From the NCBI GenBank assembly GCA_012845835.1, contig JABAKD010000004.1, positions 1,614,001-1,678,000 of the forward strand: a stretch of 64,000 nucleotides of DNA, read 5' to 3'. The notes below the pieces were generated by a model. That model was not told the DNA's origin, made no database searches, and saw only the letters and a program-made list of their open reading frames with translations. The stretch comes from Undaria pinnatifida. Its lineage: Eukaryota > Sar > Phaeophyceae > Laminariales > Alariaceae. Shown piece after piece: positions 42,856 to 53,083 of the stretch (its first letter is position 1; the number at the start of each line of letters is the position of its first letter). Both the position numbers and the translations under genes were made by a program.

Positions 42856-42860
42856 AGTTG

Positions 42861-43214
42861 ACGCGTGCTACTACGATACAGGTATTAAGGTATACCGTTT
42901 TTTGGCGAAAATGTTTTCTGAATGACGGGGCGCTCCGTAACCCCAAAAATCGTCGGAAAACAAATAAATAATAGGCCGTTTTGTTTGCATGATGATTCTC
43001 GCTGTGTACCTTAGTAGGCTATTAGTCTATATGAGATTTTCTCTCCATGGTACAATAATAGCAGTTTCGTTTTTCTTCTTTTTTTTTCCCCTCCAAAAGC
43101 CAGTTTTTTTTTTCTTTTTCTCGAGGAGTCTTCAGCTCTCCCCGAATTGAGGAAAGCCTGAGAAACAACCATGGTTGGTGCACCTCCATCATCGTAGCCT
43201 ATCGTAGCACGCGT
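42861..43214 (+). mobile_element. MITE family A, full-length copy
   Basis: ACGCGTGCTACTACGATACA on the left and TAGCCTATCGTAGCACGCGT on the right, about 354 bp because of internal T-rich expansion. Confidence 0.8.
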
Positions 43215-43309
43215 CGCACCTGAGGAGGAAAATTGTGATGGCACGAGTCATCCCATGGCAGCGGGGGGGCTGACTTCATTTGTTGGGCCATGTGGTGTTT
43301 CTGATAATC

Positions 43310-43612
43310 ACGCCTCTGCTACGATAGAGGTAATACAATAAGGTATACCCTTTTTTGGCTATTTTGTGTTCTGAATGGTGGGGCTCGTTAGCCCAAAATC
43401 GTCGTAAAAAAAATAAAATAATATAGACTAGTAGCATGAGTATCGTTGTGTACCTCGGCCACGGGATTTTTCATCTTTTTTCGGTAGCAGTATGGATTTT
43501 TTTTCTCCAAAAAAACAGTTTTTTTTTCTGGGGTTAAGACGTGTCTTAAGGTCCCGAATTGAGGAAACCTCAGAAAAAAAAGTGGTGCACTTCTTCTGTT
43601 GTAGCACGCGTC
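43310..43612 (+). mobile_element. MITE family A, full-length copy
   Basis: ACGCCTCTGCTACGATAGAG at the left and TTCTTCTGTTGTAGCACGCG at the right. Landmarks GGGGCTCGTTAGCCCAAAAT and CCTCGGCCACGGGAT. Lies only 95 bp from the preceding copy. Confidence 0.8.
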
Positions 43613-43839
43613 AGTTGCCTTCGCTGTCTTCGTTCTTGTTATTCGCCCCGTAGTATATACTTCGTTTTGTTTTGGGCGAGTTGTTGGTGTTTGACATAAA
43701 ATCTACTTCGCAAGACGCTAAGGGCGTCAGCTGTGTTTGGGTAAGAGTCGACACTCAACTTTGCAAGCTGCGTGGATACGGACTGCCATAGACCTTCCTA
43801 CCGCTCGTAAACAACGCTTTTGTTCTGCGTATTTTTTAG

Positions 43840-43990
43840 CAACTCGAAGCTCTCGTGGGAGCGAAACACACAGGAGGTTCTTTCGAGCTACTTTTTTTTT
43901 TTTTACCATTTTCTCTCGTAGTGGAGCGAAACGAAAAAATACAACAACAGCAACAACAACAACAACTGTTTTTTTTCGAGCTTGCTTTTG
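43840..43990 (+). repeat. AGCAACTCG ... CTCTCGTAG repeat, dispersed units
   Basis: Two units of the motif amplified at 46375-46900: TAGCAACTCGAAGCTCTCGT, GGGAGCGAAAC, then CATTTTCTCTCGTAGTGGAG, followed by a CAACAACAA run. Confidence 0.5.
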
Positions 43991-44119
43991 TTTGTTTTGG
44001 CGGTTTTCTGTCTTAGGAACGAAACAGTAGAAGACAGCAGAAAGAGAGTTGTGTATTTTCCATATGTTTACGAACTGCCCCATCTTTTCAAGAGGGACGC
44101 ACGCCCCGCGGTAGGTATT

Positions 44120-44455
44120 CACGAGTCATCCGACGGTAGGGGTTGCAGTGGTTGGATTAACTAATAATTTACCTGTTCGATCGAGGTCCTCAAGTGAGGA
44201 ACGAGTCATCCCACGGTAGGGGTTGCAGTGGTTGGATTAACTAATAATGGACCTGCTCGATTGAGGTCCTCAAGTGAGGAACGAGTCATCCCACGGTAGG
44301 GGCTGCAGTGGTTGGATTAACTAATGATGTACCTGTTGTCCGATTGACATCCTCAAGTGAGGAACGAGTCATCCCACGGTAGGGGCTGCAGTTGTTGGAT
44401 TAATTAACAACGTACCTGTTTTCCGATTGAGGTCCTCAAGTGAGGAACTACCGGT
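44120..44455 (+). repeat. 80-bp tandem array from the end of MITE family C, 4 units
   Basis: CGGTAGGGG recurs at 44134, 44214, 44294 and 44377. Each unit is CGAGTCATCCCACGGTAGGG, GTTGCAGTGGTTGGATTAAC, TAATAATTTACCTG, then GGTCCTCAAGTGAGGAA. The array runs straight into the rest of a C element (44426-44640), so it is a repeated left end. Confidence 0.9.
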
Positions 44456-44640
44456 GAGTCATTGATCAAGTAATTTCACGAGTATTCAGTACATATTTTG
44501 TTTAGGACTAGGGCATAGACGCTTGGTCGGGTTGCGCGAACGAATAACGCCTTCCAAGTCATTTTTTCGGGTACATGATATTGAGCTCCTCATAATGTGA
44601 GGAGCTCAGAGAAACTTCTTAGAATCTGCTGCACCCCTGT
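44426..44640 (+). mobile_element. MITE family C following the 80-bp array
   Basis: GAGGTCCTCAAGTGAGGAAC, CGCTTGGTCGGGTTGCGCGA, AATAACGCCTTCCAAGTCAT, GAGCTCCTCATAATGTGAGG and CTGCTGCACCCCTG. Confidence 0.7.
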
Positions 44641-44716
44641 GATACCGTGGGACATCCGGGTCGTGTACCATTCGGTTTCGGAGGCGCTTCCGCGCTTGGG
44701 GGGCTCTATGCTTCAA

Positions 44717-44822
44717 CCCTTTAATACCAGGTACTCCTTTAGAGCCCCAAATCCCCTCCCCATGTACTAACTTCAAGCAATGTTTTCCCCCAAAGGGCTT
44801 CCAGTTGTATAGAGGCGTTATA
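44717..44822. mobile_element. piggyBac-like MITE (family B), copy 4, rearranged
   Basis: CTTTAGAGCCCCAAATCCCC, TACTAACTTCAAGCAAT, CCAAAGGGCTTCCAGTTG and GGCGTTATAA. About 15 bp including TACCAGGTACT interrupt the left tip (AACCCTTTAATACCAGG). Confidence 0.55.
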
Positions 44823-44867
44823 ACGAGTGCAACTCGATGATGAGAGCAAGTGCTACGGTGCGGAGTC

Positions 44868-45152
44868 GTTCCACGGTACCCCCCCCAACTCTTCTTTAAC
44901 GAAATCTCGCCGGTTTTGAGACCACTCCCTCCCGGCCGTATCTCCCGATGATATACGGTGCGCCCCCCTGCCCCCTCGATGTCATCGTTCGATAGGGCTA
45001 GCCCTTTGTGTAACCAAGGAAACAAATGAAGATATTTTCTTTCATAGCATCATTCCTCGTTTCGAGCAGCCACGCAACGTTCGTTAAACAAAATCGCTGG
45101 TTTTGGGGGGTGGGGGGGCTGTCGTAGTAAGAATCAGTCTGCGTTGCCCCGG
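44868..45152 (+). repeat. Dispersed repeat family T, copy 2
   Basis: Collinear with 20875-21155 (CCCGGCCGTATCTCCCGATG, GTCATCGTTCGAT, ACGTTCGTTAAACAAAATCG and CTGGTTTTGGGGGG). Confidence 0.6.
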
Positions 45153-45514
45153 GAGCCTAACAAGGCGTAAGATTTATTAATAGGATACGGAAGCGATGTA
45201 AAATGGTTTCTTCACGTACTTTTTTTGCAGGCATGCGCGGGAATCGGACAGAAGGGGGTGGTGCTTTTGCTCCTCCGAGTAGCAACGGGTTGGGCGCTCA
45301 GTTCTGTCCGTGGCTTGTGGGGCTAACACAAGAGTTTATCTGAAAATACGAGCGAGTGACCAACAACGTGGAACTTGCCTAGCAGATAGATCTACCCGCA
45401 AAGAGGGCGGCCTGTGTCCTTAACAGCCCGCTAATCTTACAATAAAACCCCATATTGCCACATGGCCTAAAATAGCGAAAATTATATCCATACCACAGGT
45501 ATATACATATATAT

Positions 45515-46346
45515 ATATATATTGCCGAACCAATATTGAAATTGGTTAAGGAGCCCCGTCATTCAGAGAGAATAATTTGTTAAATAGCCAAAAAACGGTA
45601 TACATTATTACTATTAATAGTATCTCTATCGTAGGATGCGTGCATATATATTGCCGAAACAATATTGAAATTGGTTAAGGAGCCCCGTCATTCAGAAAGA
45701 ATACTTTGTTCAATAGCCAAAAAACGGTATACCTTAACACTATTGATGGTATCTCTATCGTAGCATGCGTACATATATATTGCCGAAACAATACTGAAAT
45801 TGGTTAAGGAGCCCCGTCGTTCAGAAATATTAATTTGTTAAACAGCCAAAAAACGGTATACCTTAATACTTTTAATAGTATCTCTATCGTAGCATGCGTA
45901 CATATATATTGCCGAAACAATATTGAAATTGGTTAAGGAGCTCCGTCATTCAGAAATAATACTTTGTTCAATAGCCAAAAAACGGTATACCTTAACACTA
46001 TTGACGGTATCTCTATCGTAGCATGCGTACATATATACAAGTATTGCCGAAACAATACTGAAATTGGTTAAGGATGCGTACATATATACAAGTATTGCCG
46101 AAACAATACTGAAATTGGTTAAGGAGCCCCGTCATTCAGAAATATTAATTTGTTAAACAGCCAAAAAACGGTATACCTTAATACTTTTAATAGTATCTCT
46201 ATCGTAGCATGCGTACATATATATATTGCCGAAACAATATTGAAATTGGTTAAGGAGCCCCGTCATTCAGAAAGAATAATATGTTAAATAGCCAAAAACG
46301 GTATACCTTAACACTATTGATGGTATCTCTATCGTAGCATGCGTAA
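45515..46346. repeat. ~125-bp satellite from the end of MITE family A, 6-7 units
   Basis: Each unit reads ACATATATATTGCCGAAACA, ATATTGAAATTGGTTAAGGA, GCCCCGTCATTCAGAAA, TTAAATAGCCAAAAAACGGT, ATACCTTAACACTATT and TATCTCTATCGTAGCATGCG. This is the reverse complement of the left end of an A MITE, from the terminal repeat through TGACGGGGCTCCTTAACC. One unit near 46030-46085 is a short partial. No right MITE end is present, so the half element has been amplified. Confidence 0.93.
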
Positions 46347-46374
46347 ACCTAGGACATCCTTTTAGTTTTCTTAC

Positions 46375-46900
46375 ACCGGTACCGTGTTTGGCAACTCGTT
46401 CTCGCAGGAGGAAAAAAGGCAGAAAAAGAAAATGTTTTATTGAGCTATTTTTTACCACTTTGTTGCTCTTGAAGGAGTGGAACAAGTCGTGTGTGGTGTG
46501 ACCCGCGTTTAGCAATTCTTGCTCTCGAGCGCAAGGCACTTGACAAGAAGAAAATGTATTTTGAGCTTTCTCTACTATTTGCTCTCGTAGGAGCCAAACG
46601 TAAGGTGCGTTTTATTTCACCTTTTTTTAGCAACTCGCTCTCGTAGTGAGCGACACAAAAAAAGTATTTTTGTTTTTAGAGCGCTATTTTTCATGGCTCG
46701 ATTTCGCAGTTCACGAACGATACAAAAAAAACGTGTGTTGTGAAAATATACCTGGTAGGTGTACCTGTTACGCACTTTAAGCTATTTTTAGTGGGAGCGA
46801 AACGGTAAGGTCATTTCGAGTGTGTCTACAGTTTTCCCTATCGTAGAAGCGAAACGAAAAAACGTGGAAGCGCTTTGTAGAGCTAACGAGGCGTGTTTGT
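46375..46900 (+). repeat. Degenerate tandem repeat, ~75-100-bp units
   Basis: The motif AGCAACTCGCTCTCGTAG, GGAGCGAAACG, AAAAAGTATTTT, GAGCTATTTTT recurs about five times, strongly diverged. Individual units also lie at 43840-43990. Confidence 0.6.
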
Positions 46901-47286
46901 AGGGCTTACGATCAGGCTGGTGACACGAATCGTTTTTCGCCAATTGTGCAACTCATTTTTTGACACCGTCGGACGTCGTATACATTCGTAGTAAGTACGT
47001 ACACGGCTTGTGCTATAGTAACCTGCTGATGAAAAAAAACAAAGATATTACGGGGGGCCCTAGTAAATAGGACCTACGGTGGAGACAAAAACCTATATAT
47101 TCATCTATTTTTACTTACAATATTTGGTCCTGTTTACTATCGTCCTCCGTAATAGTAACGAGAAGAAAGAAGAGGTGAAGCAAGGGCAGCAGATCGAGTT
47201 GTAGACTTCGTGCATAGATTTCCTTTTTAAGGACCCGCCTCTAGATCAGACACATCTCCTGGCGTTTTATATCCCCCCCCCCCCCC

Positions 47287-48035
47287 GTTTTTTCACAGGT
47301 CACCACCCGGCCCGCGAGTTGGGTCGTGTCAGGAGGTATTCGAAATCTCACGGGTAGGGTCGGATCGAATCGAGTCGGGTCGGGTCGTCGGGTCGGGTCG
47401 GGTCGGGTCGGGTCGGGTCGGTTCGGGTCGGGTCGGGTCGGGTCGGGTCGGGTCGGTTCGGGTCGGGTCGGGTCGGGTCGGGTCGGGTCGGGTCGGGTCG
47501 GGTCGGGTCGGGTCGGGTCGGGTCGGGTCGGGTCGGGTCGGGTCGGGTCGGGTCGGGTCGGGTCGGGTCGGGTCGGGTCGGGTCGGGTCGGGTCGGGTCG
47601 GGTCGGGTCGGGTCGGGTCGGGTCGGGTCGGGTCGGGTCGGGTCGGGTCGGGTCGGGTCGGGTCGGGTCGGGTCGGGTCGGGTCGGGTCGGGCCGGGTCG
47701 GGCCGGGTCGGGCCGGGTCGGGTCGGGTCGGGTCGGGTCGGGTCGGGTCGGGTCGGGTCGGGTCGGGTCGGGTCGGGTCGGGTCGGGTCGGGTCGGGTCG
47801 GGTCGGGTCGGGTCGGGTCGGGTCGGGTCGGGTCGGGTCGGGTCGGGTCGGGTCGGGTCGGGTCGGGTCGGGTCGGGTCGGGTCGGGTCGGGTCGGGTCG
47901 GGTCGGGTCGGGTCGGATCGGATCGGGTCGAGTAGGGAGGTTTTCGAATGTCACGGGTCGGATCGGGTCGAGTCAGGAGGTTTTCAAATGTCACGGGTCG
48001 GATCGGGCCACTTCGACAGCATCCACAGCCCGTGA
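47287..48035. repeat. Family D element with pure (GGGTC)n array
   Basis: The core 47378-47922 is about 545 bp of GGGTC, with only a few GGTTC, GGCCG and GGATC variants. It is flanked on both sides by family D words (GGAGGTATTCGAAATCTCAC at the left; GGAGGTTTTCGAATGTCACG and GGAGGTTTTCAAATGTCACG at the right). Five-base periodicity keeps frames open on both strands for 237-260 codons (poly RVGSG and poly DPTRP); these are not genes. Not telomeric: the unit is not TTAGGG-like and the array is internal. Confidence 0.93.
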
Positions 48036-48149
48036 AAAACACCGGTTAATATTTGAAGGCCATCCTATTGATAGGCGCGTGCTGCGATACCAAAGGGGCA
48101 TTATGTAGTGGTACTCCGAGTAGGGGATGCGTGGTTGGTCGGTGTTTGG

Positions 48150-48487
48150 AAGCGTGCTCCTCATGGGTTCCGGTGCCCTTGTTTGGTCTCTCCTCATGGC
48201 TCGCTGGATAGACTCTAAAGCTTATACATTATTTCCTCTACATTGGACTCTAAAAGACAGACAACACAGGCCCTTGGCACACGGTAGCGCCGGGCAGAGC
48301 AAGTAGAGCAGGTAGTGAGATGTGGGGCGTCCTGCTTGTCCCATCATGGTCACCTACATTATCGCCAATCTATGATGGCCTTGACGTGAATGTGACATCT
48401 AATGTCACGTGGTTTCACCTCAACCATATGACATGGTTTCACGTCGAATCTATAAAACTATCCTTCTACGGAGGGCACTCCATTACA
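48150..48487 (+). repeat. Dispersed repeat family H, copy 2
   Basis: Collinear with 20409-20755, for example CCTCATGGGTTCCGGTGCCC, GGGGCGTCCTGCTTGTCCCA and CACGTGGTTTCACCTCAACC. Confidence 0.7.
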
Positions 48488-48627
48488 ATTACCATAGCAC
48501 TTAAAATTCGCAAAAAAGAAAACAGTGCTTTCTCGAGTGACTGGGCCTCCTCCACTCACTGAGGAACTCCCCAACACTGTCGGCGAATGCCACCTCTTCT
48601 TTGTGTTTGATGGTGTCATAGAGAGGG

Positions 48628-49391
48628 CCTGCTTCGATCGAGGTAGCTTTTTGTTCTCGGGCTAATATATACCTGGTATACACATATATGCATAGACCAT
48701 ATATATATATATATTCTGAATTTAGGATCCTCTTGACCCAACAATAATAACGAACTTTCATTTTTTTGGTTAATATCTACGTAGTCCATGATGTTGTTCA
48801 TCGGGCGTTGCACTTTTTTCACTGCTGATGCTTGTATCTAAACATCAAGTTTGTGGGGGCGGGGGCGGGGGGGGGGGCATATAGAACTTCTCTCCGGACC
48901 AAGAGTAAGGAGAGTAAGAAGCCCCTGAAAAAAAAATAGTGGTTCTCGGTCGACGACGCATTCGAGAGGGTAGGTCTAGAGAAAGATGCGCTTTTTTTTT
49001 CCCCGGGGGGGGGGGCTAAGACCACCTGAGGAGGCCTATCACATGCTTTCTGGGGCAAAAAGTTATGGTGCTCAAGTATAACTCAAGTATAACTGAAGCA
49101 TTTGATAAAGACGGGGGCTAGGATAGAGGTATTAAGGTGCACCGTTTTTTGGCGAATATGGTTTCTGAATAACGGGACTCCTTAACCCAAAATCGGCGGA
49201 AATACAAGGACATTTTTTTCATGATTCTCGTTGTATGCCTGGGCCATGGGATTTGTCATCATGGGTATCATAGCAGCAGTAGTTTTTATCTTTCTCGCAA
49301 AAATCAGTTGTTTGGGAGGATCGTGTCTTAAGCTCCCAAATTTAGGGGTGTAGTGTCAAGGAAAAATGTGGTACAGCACCTCTATCGTCTA
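48628..49391 (+). mobile_element. Two MITE family A copies, first strongly decayed
   Basis: The first (about 48628-48960) keeps CCTGCTTCGATCGAGGTAGC and GGATCCTCTTGACCC, plus GCCCCTGAAAAAAAAATAGT near the right. The second (49112-49391) is clear: GGCTAGGATAGAGGTATTAA, AACGGGACTCCTTAACCCAA, CCTGGGCCATGGG and CAGCACCTCTATCGTCTATG. Confidence 0.65.
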
Positions 49392-49494
49392 TGACAGTGT
49401 GCAGCCCCGATGAGAAAGAAATCAGATCAGTGGTCTGGGTGTATGAAAAAGCGCGAAACACGAATATATTGCAAAACAAGAGAATGACATCATC

Positions 49495-49800
49495 ACGCGT
49501 GCACTACGATAGATAAGTGGTGCACCAACTTTTTTTCTGAGAGGTTTTCCTCGCTTCAGGAGGGTCAAGACAATGATAGACATGTCCTGTCTTAAGACAT
49601 GTCCTTCGAAGCAAACCAAAAAAATGAATGATTTTTTTCGAGAAAATCAAAACTGCTATATTATGACTGCTACCGGATGAAAACCCCCATCATGACCTAG
49701 GTATACAAAGAGAATCATCATGAAAAACAAAATCGACCTATTCCCGACGATTTTGGGCTAAGGAGCCTCCCCGTCATTCAGAAACGAAACCACACGCTTG
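49495..49800 (-). mobile_element. MITE family A, minus orientation
   Basis: ACGCGTGCACTACGATAGAT at the left, then TACCGGATGAAAACCCCCAT, ATGACCTAGG, GACGATTTTGGGCTAAGGAG and CCCGTCATTCAGAAACGAAA. The far terminus is lost, replaced by a GAGAGAGAG run at 49804-49818. Confidence 0.7.
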
Positions 49801-49829
49801 AGGGAGAGAGAGAGAGAGCTCAGTCGGGG

Positions 49830-50960
49830 CCAGAAACATTACGCGTACTTAACCCAGAAAGCGCGACCCCTGTCGAGGGGAGGCTCATTATTACTTGTAC
49901 TTTGTATAGCTACACAGTCGGCAACACCAGGTACGAATTTTAGGTCAGGCTGAAAGTGGAGTGCATTTTCTTTTCTGGAACAAGCACTTTTTGGGTGCAA
50001 GAGATGTAGACGCGCTCTCCCCTCATGAAGTGCAAGAATCCCCGTCAATTGTCAGTTTCGACGGCAGCTTGTACAACAACTTAGGACGACGGGGCCCACT
50101 GTGCACTCTGACGAGACAAGACACGACGCGCGTGGTTCGACACAGCTAACACTGTACACAGTTTAGTTACTCTTACTTTAATAGTAGTGGTAGTAGTAGC
50201 AGTTTTCACTCCTGTGGGCTTGAGCTATCAAACTCGCACGAGCGACTCCATACCCTCACTCTGACTAAGGTACTCTAATACGCGATTTGGTTTATGTCGA
50301 GAGTCTAGCTTTCGTAGCGTAGCGTAGCATGCCATTCCATCGCGTCTTGTTATCCTCGAAATAATCAAATCAGTTGCTGGGCGAGGCATAGAGGCTCCTC
50401 GAGTACAAGAGGCAAGACGGTAGTTCCCGTCCACATTGTTGGTTCGGCGGCTTCTACACTAGCTTAGGACGGGATCATCGTATGCGTGAGATACGACGTC
50501 GTATGCGCGTGCTGCCTGCGATAGAGTTTATTAACACAGCACATTGTCGCTATGTGCGTTTTCTGGATGACGGCAAGCTCCTCAGCCTTTGGGGCTTCAG
50601 AGTGAAAAATCGAAAAAATCGACGATGAAAATTGACGACACTAGTACACAGGCATCCGCGGCCGTACTGCTGATTCAGGGGGGGATGATAAACATTGGTG
50701 TCCGAAGGGCGGCAACAATGCAAATGGGGTCGTACGGGACGGGTGCGGTATAATCCTCTACTCGTACACTGCTCGCTCATACATTTCTCATGCGGACGCT
50801 TGTTGCAAATGTCGCAATGGGTTTTTTTTGGGCGCTGTAGGTGGGCGCGCTAAAAGGGTCTTGACCTATTCATAAAAACACCCCATTCTCAACGCTTCAA
50901 ACCATGGCTGGCTCTATGATGGCTGGCTCTATGATGGCTGGCTCTATGACGACTGGCTCT
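49830..50960. other. No supported gene
   Basis: A weak ~50-bp similarity between about 50040-50095 and 50425-50475 (TTCGACGGCAGCTTGTACAA versus TTCGGCGGCTTCTACACTAG, both followed by CTTAGGACG) and a GGCTCTATGATGGCT run at 50905-50965 are the only structure noted. No frame is convincing. Confidence 0.4.
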
Positions 50961-50965
50961 ATGAT

Positions 50966-51351
50966 GACGCGTGCTGCACGGTGGAGATGCACCACGTTTT
51001 TTCCGAGCTGTACTACGGGAGAGGTGTGTGCACCACTTTTTTTCCGAGCTTACCTCAATTTGGGAGACTTAAGACTTGCCCCAAAAAAAACGATTTGGAG
51101 AAAATCAAAACTGCTAGCTGCTACCGGATGAAAAATCTCATCTGGCCAAGGTACACGACGAGAATCCATATCGAAAAAAGGTCTATTTCCGACGATTTTG
51201 GGTTAACCCCTTTAGAACCCCAACATCCCTCCCCATACTAAATCAAGTAGATTAGTCCCCAAAAAGGATTTCCAGTTGCAAAGGCGTTAAGGAGCCCCGT
51301 CATTCAGAAACCATTTCAGAGGAAAAGTGCTACCTCTATCGTAGCCCGCGT
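50966..51351 (-). mobile_element. MITE family A interrupted by a piggyBac-like MITE
   Basis: Minus-oriented A copy with ACGCGTGCTGCACGGTGGAG at the left and CTACCTCTATCGTAGCCCGC at the right. The left end is partly duplicated (CACCACGTTTTTTCCGAGCT, then CACCACTTTTTTTCCGAGCT). A B-family MITE sits at 51203-51291 exactly in the TTAA of GATTTTGGGTTAAGGAGCCC. Confidence 0.8.
51203..51291. mobile_element. piggyBac-like MITE (family B), copy 5, nested
   Basis: Begins TTAACCCCTTTAGAACCCCA and ends GCAAAGGCGTTAA. Both outer TTAA copies are intact, and removing the element plus one TTAA restores the A-family sequence seen in every other A copy. Confidence 0.9.
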
Positions 51352-51419
51352 CCGATGCAGATCGTACGGATTCACCGGGAAAACGTCAACTGCACCGTTC
51401 AGATTATAATAAGCATCAT

Positions 51420-51569
51420 GGATTACAGATGTCCCGAGAAAACGTGGAGATCCTGAACAGAGAGAATGTCCGATGATCGGACACTCTCTATTTGTTCACA
51501 GGATCTATGTATTGGACATTATATCTGCTCACAGGATCTGTACGTTTTCTAGAGACATATGTGTAATCC
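51420..51569. repeat. Nested hairpin (foldback), 150 bp
   Basis: The outer arms GGATTACAGATGTCCCGAGA and its partner TCTAGAGACATATGTGTAAT (then CC) are complementary. The inner arms GATCCTGAACAGAGAGAATG and CTCTATTTGTTCACAGGATC are too, around a central GTCCGATGATCGGAC palindrome. Likely a small foldback transposable element. Confidence 0.65.
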
Positions 51570-51699
51570 GTGTTATGTGAAAAGCCCCCAGTCAATGGCA
51601 GAGTACGCGGGAATTCCATTGACTCGAGGCAGGGAATAGACCAGTACAAAACCGCAGAACAAAGGACTGCAGCATATAGCAAGCATAATTAGTCGCTAT

Positions 51700-52815
51700 A
51701 CATCTCGCTAAAGCCACGTGCGTTTCGGTGGACTCTCCTTCACGGTAGTTGCTGCTTCTGCACCCTCTTCGACCCCCCCCCCCCGAGCCCCTCGTTCGGC
51801 GAAGGCTTCAGTAGTTGCTGTTCAGTTTGCACTCCAATCGATCGTCGTTCTGCTTGTTCTCCCTTCTAGTCTACATAGCGAACCCGCGTATCACTTGTGC
51901 CTCTGCTTCTTCCACCATACGTCGAACAACTTGATTGGCCGGAGTGTTCACTGCCGGCGTCCGGTGCTCGGCTTTGATTGAGATGTTGAACAGCGACAGA
52001 CCGCTTTCGAGGCAAAACCCATCCAGTTTTCCGTATGTTGCCCTCCCGAGTGTTCGTCACCCCCCCCCCCCCCCCCCCCGCTTCCGCAAACAGCGCTCGC
52101 TTTGATAATCAGCCGTTACCCACACCATCCACGACCCTGGCGAAGAGTATCCTCCGTGTATGCACCGTCAGTTCGACTCTCTCACAGCCGGTCTTGGCGA
52201 GTCTGTCTGCGTAGGATAGAACGTGGTACAAACAGCACGGGTGGCATCCCTCTGGAAACAGGGCACTAGGAAAGTAAGGCTGAGGCTTAGACTACAGGAA
52301 ATCAAGAATTTTAGGAGCCATTTTACTTCAGTGCAGTTACAGCAGCAGTAGTGTTCCACAAACTCCCTTTCTCAAATAAGACGTTCAGCCTAAGGCAGCG
52401 TTCCTGATTCTTATGAGGTCTCCCTTGCTGCTGCAATCGTCTTGGCGCTGTCTCTTCCGTGAGATCTCCCTTGCTGCTGTAATCGTCTCGACGCTGTCTC
52501 TTCCGTCCGGTGCAGCGGAAGAACGACTGCGCTGTTGGTGTGCGCCGTTTGCCGTCTGACTGTTTTGCACCCAATATGATATGATGCCCGCATTCGATCT
52601 CGACTCTATGGACATGTACCCACGATAGCTTTTGGTGCAGCACATGCTCTAGACATTGTGCCACTGGTGGTGCTGTCAATGCGTCGTGTTGATTGGTGCT
52701 CGAGTTGTTGCCCCCGCGAGCTGTGCGATGTGTGCTCTCTGGTGCCGTGCATGCGTGACTGCCGTGTCGGCTAAGCTTTCGAGTGCGGCGGATCATCTGC
52801 TGTCGAACCAACGTA
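51700..52815. other. No confident gene; 42-bp duplication and poly(C) run
   Basis: Poly(C) at 52060-52079. A duplicated segment at about 52412-52460 and 52461-52507 (TCTCCCTTGCTGCTG, AATCGTC, CGCTGTCTCTTCCGT). The minus-strand frame 52323-52811 (162 aa) spans this duplication and has no recognised domain; it could be part of a mobile-element polyprotein, but I cannot support that. Confidence 0.35.
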
Positions 52816-52817
52816 TG

Positions 52818-52961
52818 ATTGGCTTAAAGTAACAGTCCCACTGGTTCTCCCGAGAAACCGATCCATTCGATTCGATATAGTATTCGATACACTTCTGATT
52901 GGCGGAAATAAAAATTGGTAAATATAACCAATGAAAGAGATCATAGAAACTCGCGACCAAT
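52818..52961 (+). promoter_or_regulatory. Cluster of five CCAAT/ATTGG boxes upstream of the rhodanese gene
   Basis: ATTGG at 52818, 52898 and 52914, and CCAAT at 52928 and 52957, lie 120-265 bp before the proposed start codon (53084). CCAAT boxes are binding sites for NF-Y in eukaryotic promoters. Five within 144 bp is well above chance for a 5-mer, and their position agrees with the gene model. No TATA box is evident between them and the ATG. Confidence 0.45.
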
Positions 52962-53083
52962 CAACGACGCCCTTTGGTGTTCGCCAGAGCGTGCCATCAT
53001 CGTGCCTGGCCCTGTGCCTCATGACGAGGTGGCGTTGAATCTGTCGGCCTGCCCCTCGCAGCTCGGCGATTGTGCGAGACGCC

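Noticed and set aside
47378-47922. Telomeric or coding repeat (frames of 237-260 codons)
   Set aside because: The unit GGGTC is not a telomere motif, the array is internal, and the frames exist only because 5-bp periodicity gives no stop on either strand.
47241-47954. Long poly-DPTRP protein
   Set aside because: Shadow of the GGGTC array.
52323-52811. 162-aa minus-strand protein, possible polyprotein piece
   Set aside because: Includes a 45-bp duplication, shows no reverse transcriptase, RNase H or integrase motif, and has no splice support.
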